From: Deltaproteobacteria bacterium GWA2_38_16
GTDB lineage: Bacteria > Bdellovibrionota > JACOXK01 > 2-02-FULL-40-11
Direction: 5' to 3'
Length of the DNA stretch: 64,000 nt
Assembly (NCBI GenBank): GCA_001797335.1
Contig: MGPE01000005.1
Location: 124,001 to 188,000, forward strand
Below the pieces are notes generated by a model. The model ran no database searches. It was not told the origin of the DNA and saw only the letters and a list, made by a program, of their open reading frames with translations. Of this stretch, positions 62,614 to 64,000 are shown in pieces (the first letter of the stretch is position 1; every line of letters starts with the position of its first letter). Both the position numbers and the translations under genes were made by a program.

Positions 62614-64000
62614 ATGAAAAAAATATTTTTGATCATTATCGGTATCGGATGTTTTGGAAATCTTTTATCGTGTAAGTCATCTTTGCCTATTGAAAAAGCT
62701 GTTCTAACTTTTGCTCCAGAAGTGCCGCCGGTGATTACGCGGACATCTCCAGCAAAAGTGATTGTTGATCTAGAGGTTCAAGAAGTGGTCAATCAACTGG
62801 CCGATGGTGTTGAATATACGTTTTGGACATTTGGGGGGAAAGTTCCTGGGAAATTTATTCGAGTTCGAGAAGGAGATATCGTAGAGTTTCATTTGGCCAA
62901 CCATCCTGCCAATAAGCTTCCTCATAATATTGATCTTCATGCAGTGACAGGGCCTGGTGGGGGCGCCACCAGTTCCTTTACAGCGCCTGGACATAAATCC
63001 CAATTTACATTTACAGCGTTAAACGCGGGTCTCTATGTATATCACTGTGCCACGGCTCCTGTAGGGATGCATGTGGCTAATGGCATGTATGGGCTTATTT
63101 ATGTGCAACCCAAAAAAGCGCTGCCTAAGGTGGATCGTGAATATTATGTTATGCAAGGAGATTTTTATACCAAGGGTGTTTTTAGTGAAAAAGGGCTTCA
63201 GCCCTTTTCCATGGAAAAGGCTATCGATGAAAAACCAAGCTATGTGGTGTTTAATGGGGCGGTGAATTCATTGGTGGGGGATAATGCACTGAAAGCCAAA
63301 GTAGGAGAAACCATTCGTTTATTTGTGGGAAATGGGGGGCCGAATTTGGTTTCGTCATTTCATGTTATTGGAGAAATTTTTGATAAAGTGTATCAAGAAG
63401 GAGGGACTTCCACTGTTCAGGAAAATGTTCAAACTACTTTAGTTCCCGCTGGAGGATCAGCCATTGTTGAATTTAGGATGGATGTTCCTGGAACTTTTAT
63501 TTTAGTTGATCACAGTATCTTTAGAGCATTTAATAAAGGAGCTTTGGGAATGCTTAAAGCGGAAGGGCCAGAAAATAAAGTCATTTATTCTGGAAAAGAG
63601 GTGGATGAAAATTATATTGAGAGCCAAGCACATCCCCAAGCAGGGTTAAAATCAGAACCGTCCCCTTTAAAAGCCGGGCGGAGTGGGGCTACTATTTTTG
63701 AAAATGTATGCGCCATGTGTCATCAACAAGAAGGACAAGGCCTTTCTGGCGTATTTCCTCCTTTGGCAAAATCAGACTATCTTTCTCATTTAGCCGTTAG
63801 AGATCGAGAGAAATTAGTATCTATTATTCTAAAAGGGTTATCGGGAAAAATTACCGTGAATGGAAAAGAGTATAATAATGTGATGACGCCTGTTTCAGGA
63901 CTTTCTGATGAAGAATTAGTAACCATCTTAAATTATATTATCAGTTCCTGGGGAAATTCTGGAAAACCATTTACTTTAGAGGAAGTGAAAAAAGCGAAAG
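62614..64000 (+). CDS. nirK: Copper nitrite reductase lipoprotein fused to cytochrome c, cut by right edge
   Basis: 462 codons are visible and the frame is open at the window end. Signal peptide with lipobox LLSC (Cys20). Cupredoxin domain 1 has the type-1/type-2 copper ligands: [16 protein letters not shown] and [18 protein letters not shown] (His-Cys..His..Met); domain 2 has [14 protein letters not shown] and a final VDHSIF. After a linker, a c-type haem motif CAMCHQ begins near residue 366. The enzyme reduces nitrite to nitric oxide at the outer face; the fused haem domain would accept electrons. Strong AAGGAGG site. Confidence 0.93.
   Translation, partial: MKKIFLIIIGIGCFGNLLSCKSSLPIEKAVLTFAPEVPPVITRTSPAKVIVDLEVQEVVNQLADGVEYTFWTFGGKVPGKFIRVREGDIVEFHLANHPANKLPHNIDLHAVTGPGGGATSSFTAPGHKSQFTFTALNAGLYVYHCATAPVGMHVANGMYGLIYVQPKKALPKVDREYYVMQGDFYTKGVFSEKGLQPFSMEKAIDEKPSYVVFNGAVNSLVGDNALKAKVGETIRLFVGNGGPNLVSSFHVIGEIFDKVYQEGGTSTVQENVQTTLVPAGGSAIVEFRMDVPGTFILVDHSIFRAFNKGALGMLKAEGPENKVIYSGKEVDENYIESQAHPQAGLKSEPSPLKAGRSGATIFENVCAMCHQQEGQGLSGVFPPLAKSDYLSHLAVRDREKLVSIILKGLSGKITVNGKEYNNVMTPVSGLSDEELVTILNYIISSWGNSGKPFTLEEVKKAK

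Overview
The window reads as an AT-rich chromosomal segment from a Gram-negative bacterium, most likely a member of the Bdellovibrionota or a nearby 'deltaproteobacterial' lineage. The reasons are: two TIGR02147-type regulators (a family best known from Bdellovibrio and Fibrobacter), many Sec-secreted proteins and lipoproteins of unknown function, two secreted proteins with a GNGG motif just after the signal peptide, and the delta-type gene orders rpmF-plsX-fab and nrdR-rib-nusB. The assignment is inference; no 16S rRNA gene is present.

Layout. 1-5.5 kb is accessory: the start of a secreted gene leaving the left edge, a small secreted protein, a two-gene cassette behind a sigma-54-type promoter, a TIGR02147 regulator coupled to a secreted HExxH protein, and an MNT-HEPN toxin-antitoxin-like pair whose MNT protein carries a ribbon-helix-helix-like N-terminus. 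5.6-15.8 kb holds a secreted unknown, ddl, and the envelope-lipid operon yceD-rpmF-plsX-fabH-fabD-fabG-acpP-fabF-rpiB-glyA. 15.9-20.6 kb is a DEAD-box helicase and an operon of three exported unknowns. 20.7-25 kb is nrdR-ribD-ribE-ribBA-ribH-nusB. 25-31 kb has ilvE, a fibronectin-type surface protein, a barrel-like protein, an exported CX5R phosphatase, tgt and an unknown. 30.7-39.7 kb, on the minus strand, encodes NuoCD-E-F-G-I, then a 2-oxoacid:ferredoxin oxidoreductase (two subunits) and a secreted NADAR protein. The membrane arm of complex I is not here.

39.7-45.7 kb is again accessory: a small EF-Tu-domain-2-like protein, a nucleotidyltransferase plus small basic partner that resembles a toxin-antitoxin pair, the second TIGR02147/secreted HExxH operon, an HI1420-type antitoxin behind a second sigma-54-type promoter, and a third such promoter with another small two-gene cassette. 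45.7-54.3 kb encodes lipoproteins, an M16 peptidase and a lytic transglycosylase. 54.3-60.1 kb is the proteostasis run tig-clpP-clpX-lon, followed by panD, an HU/IHF-like gene, tRNA-Val, a secreted unknown, tRNA-Asp with a broken partial copy beside it, and nirK (a lipoprotein copper nitrite reductase fused to cytochrome c) behind two FNR-like boxes and running off the right edge.

Three signals stand out. (1) Three copies of a related intergenic cassette carry GG-N10-GC/GT sigma-54-type promoters with nearby palindromes, each driving unrelated small genes. (2) Two paralogous TIGR02147 regulators are each translationally coupled to a secreted HExxH protein. (3) A dozen or so monocistronic or first-in-operon genes have a sigma-70-like -10 element only 6-13 nt before the start codon and no Shine-Dalgarno, suggesting frequent leaderless or near-leaderless mRNAs.
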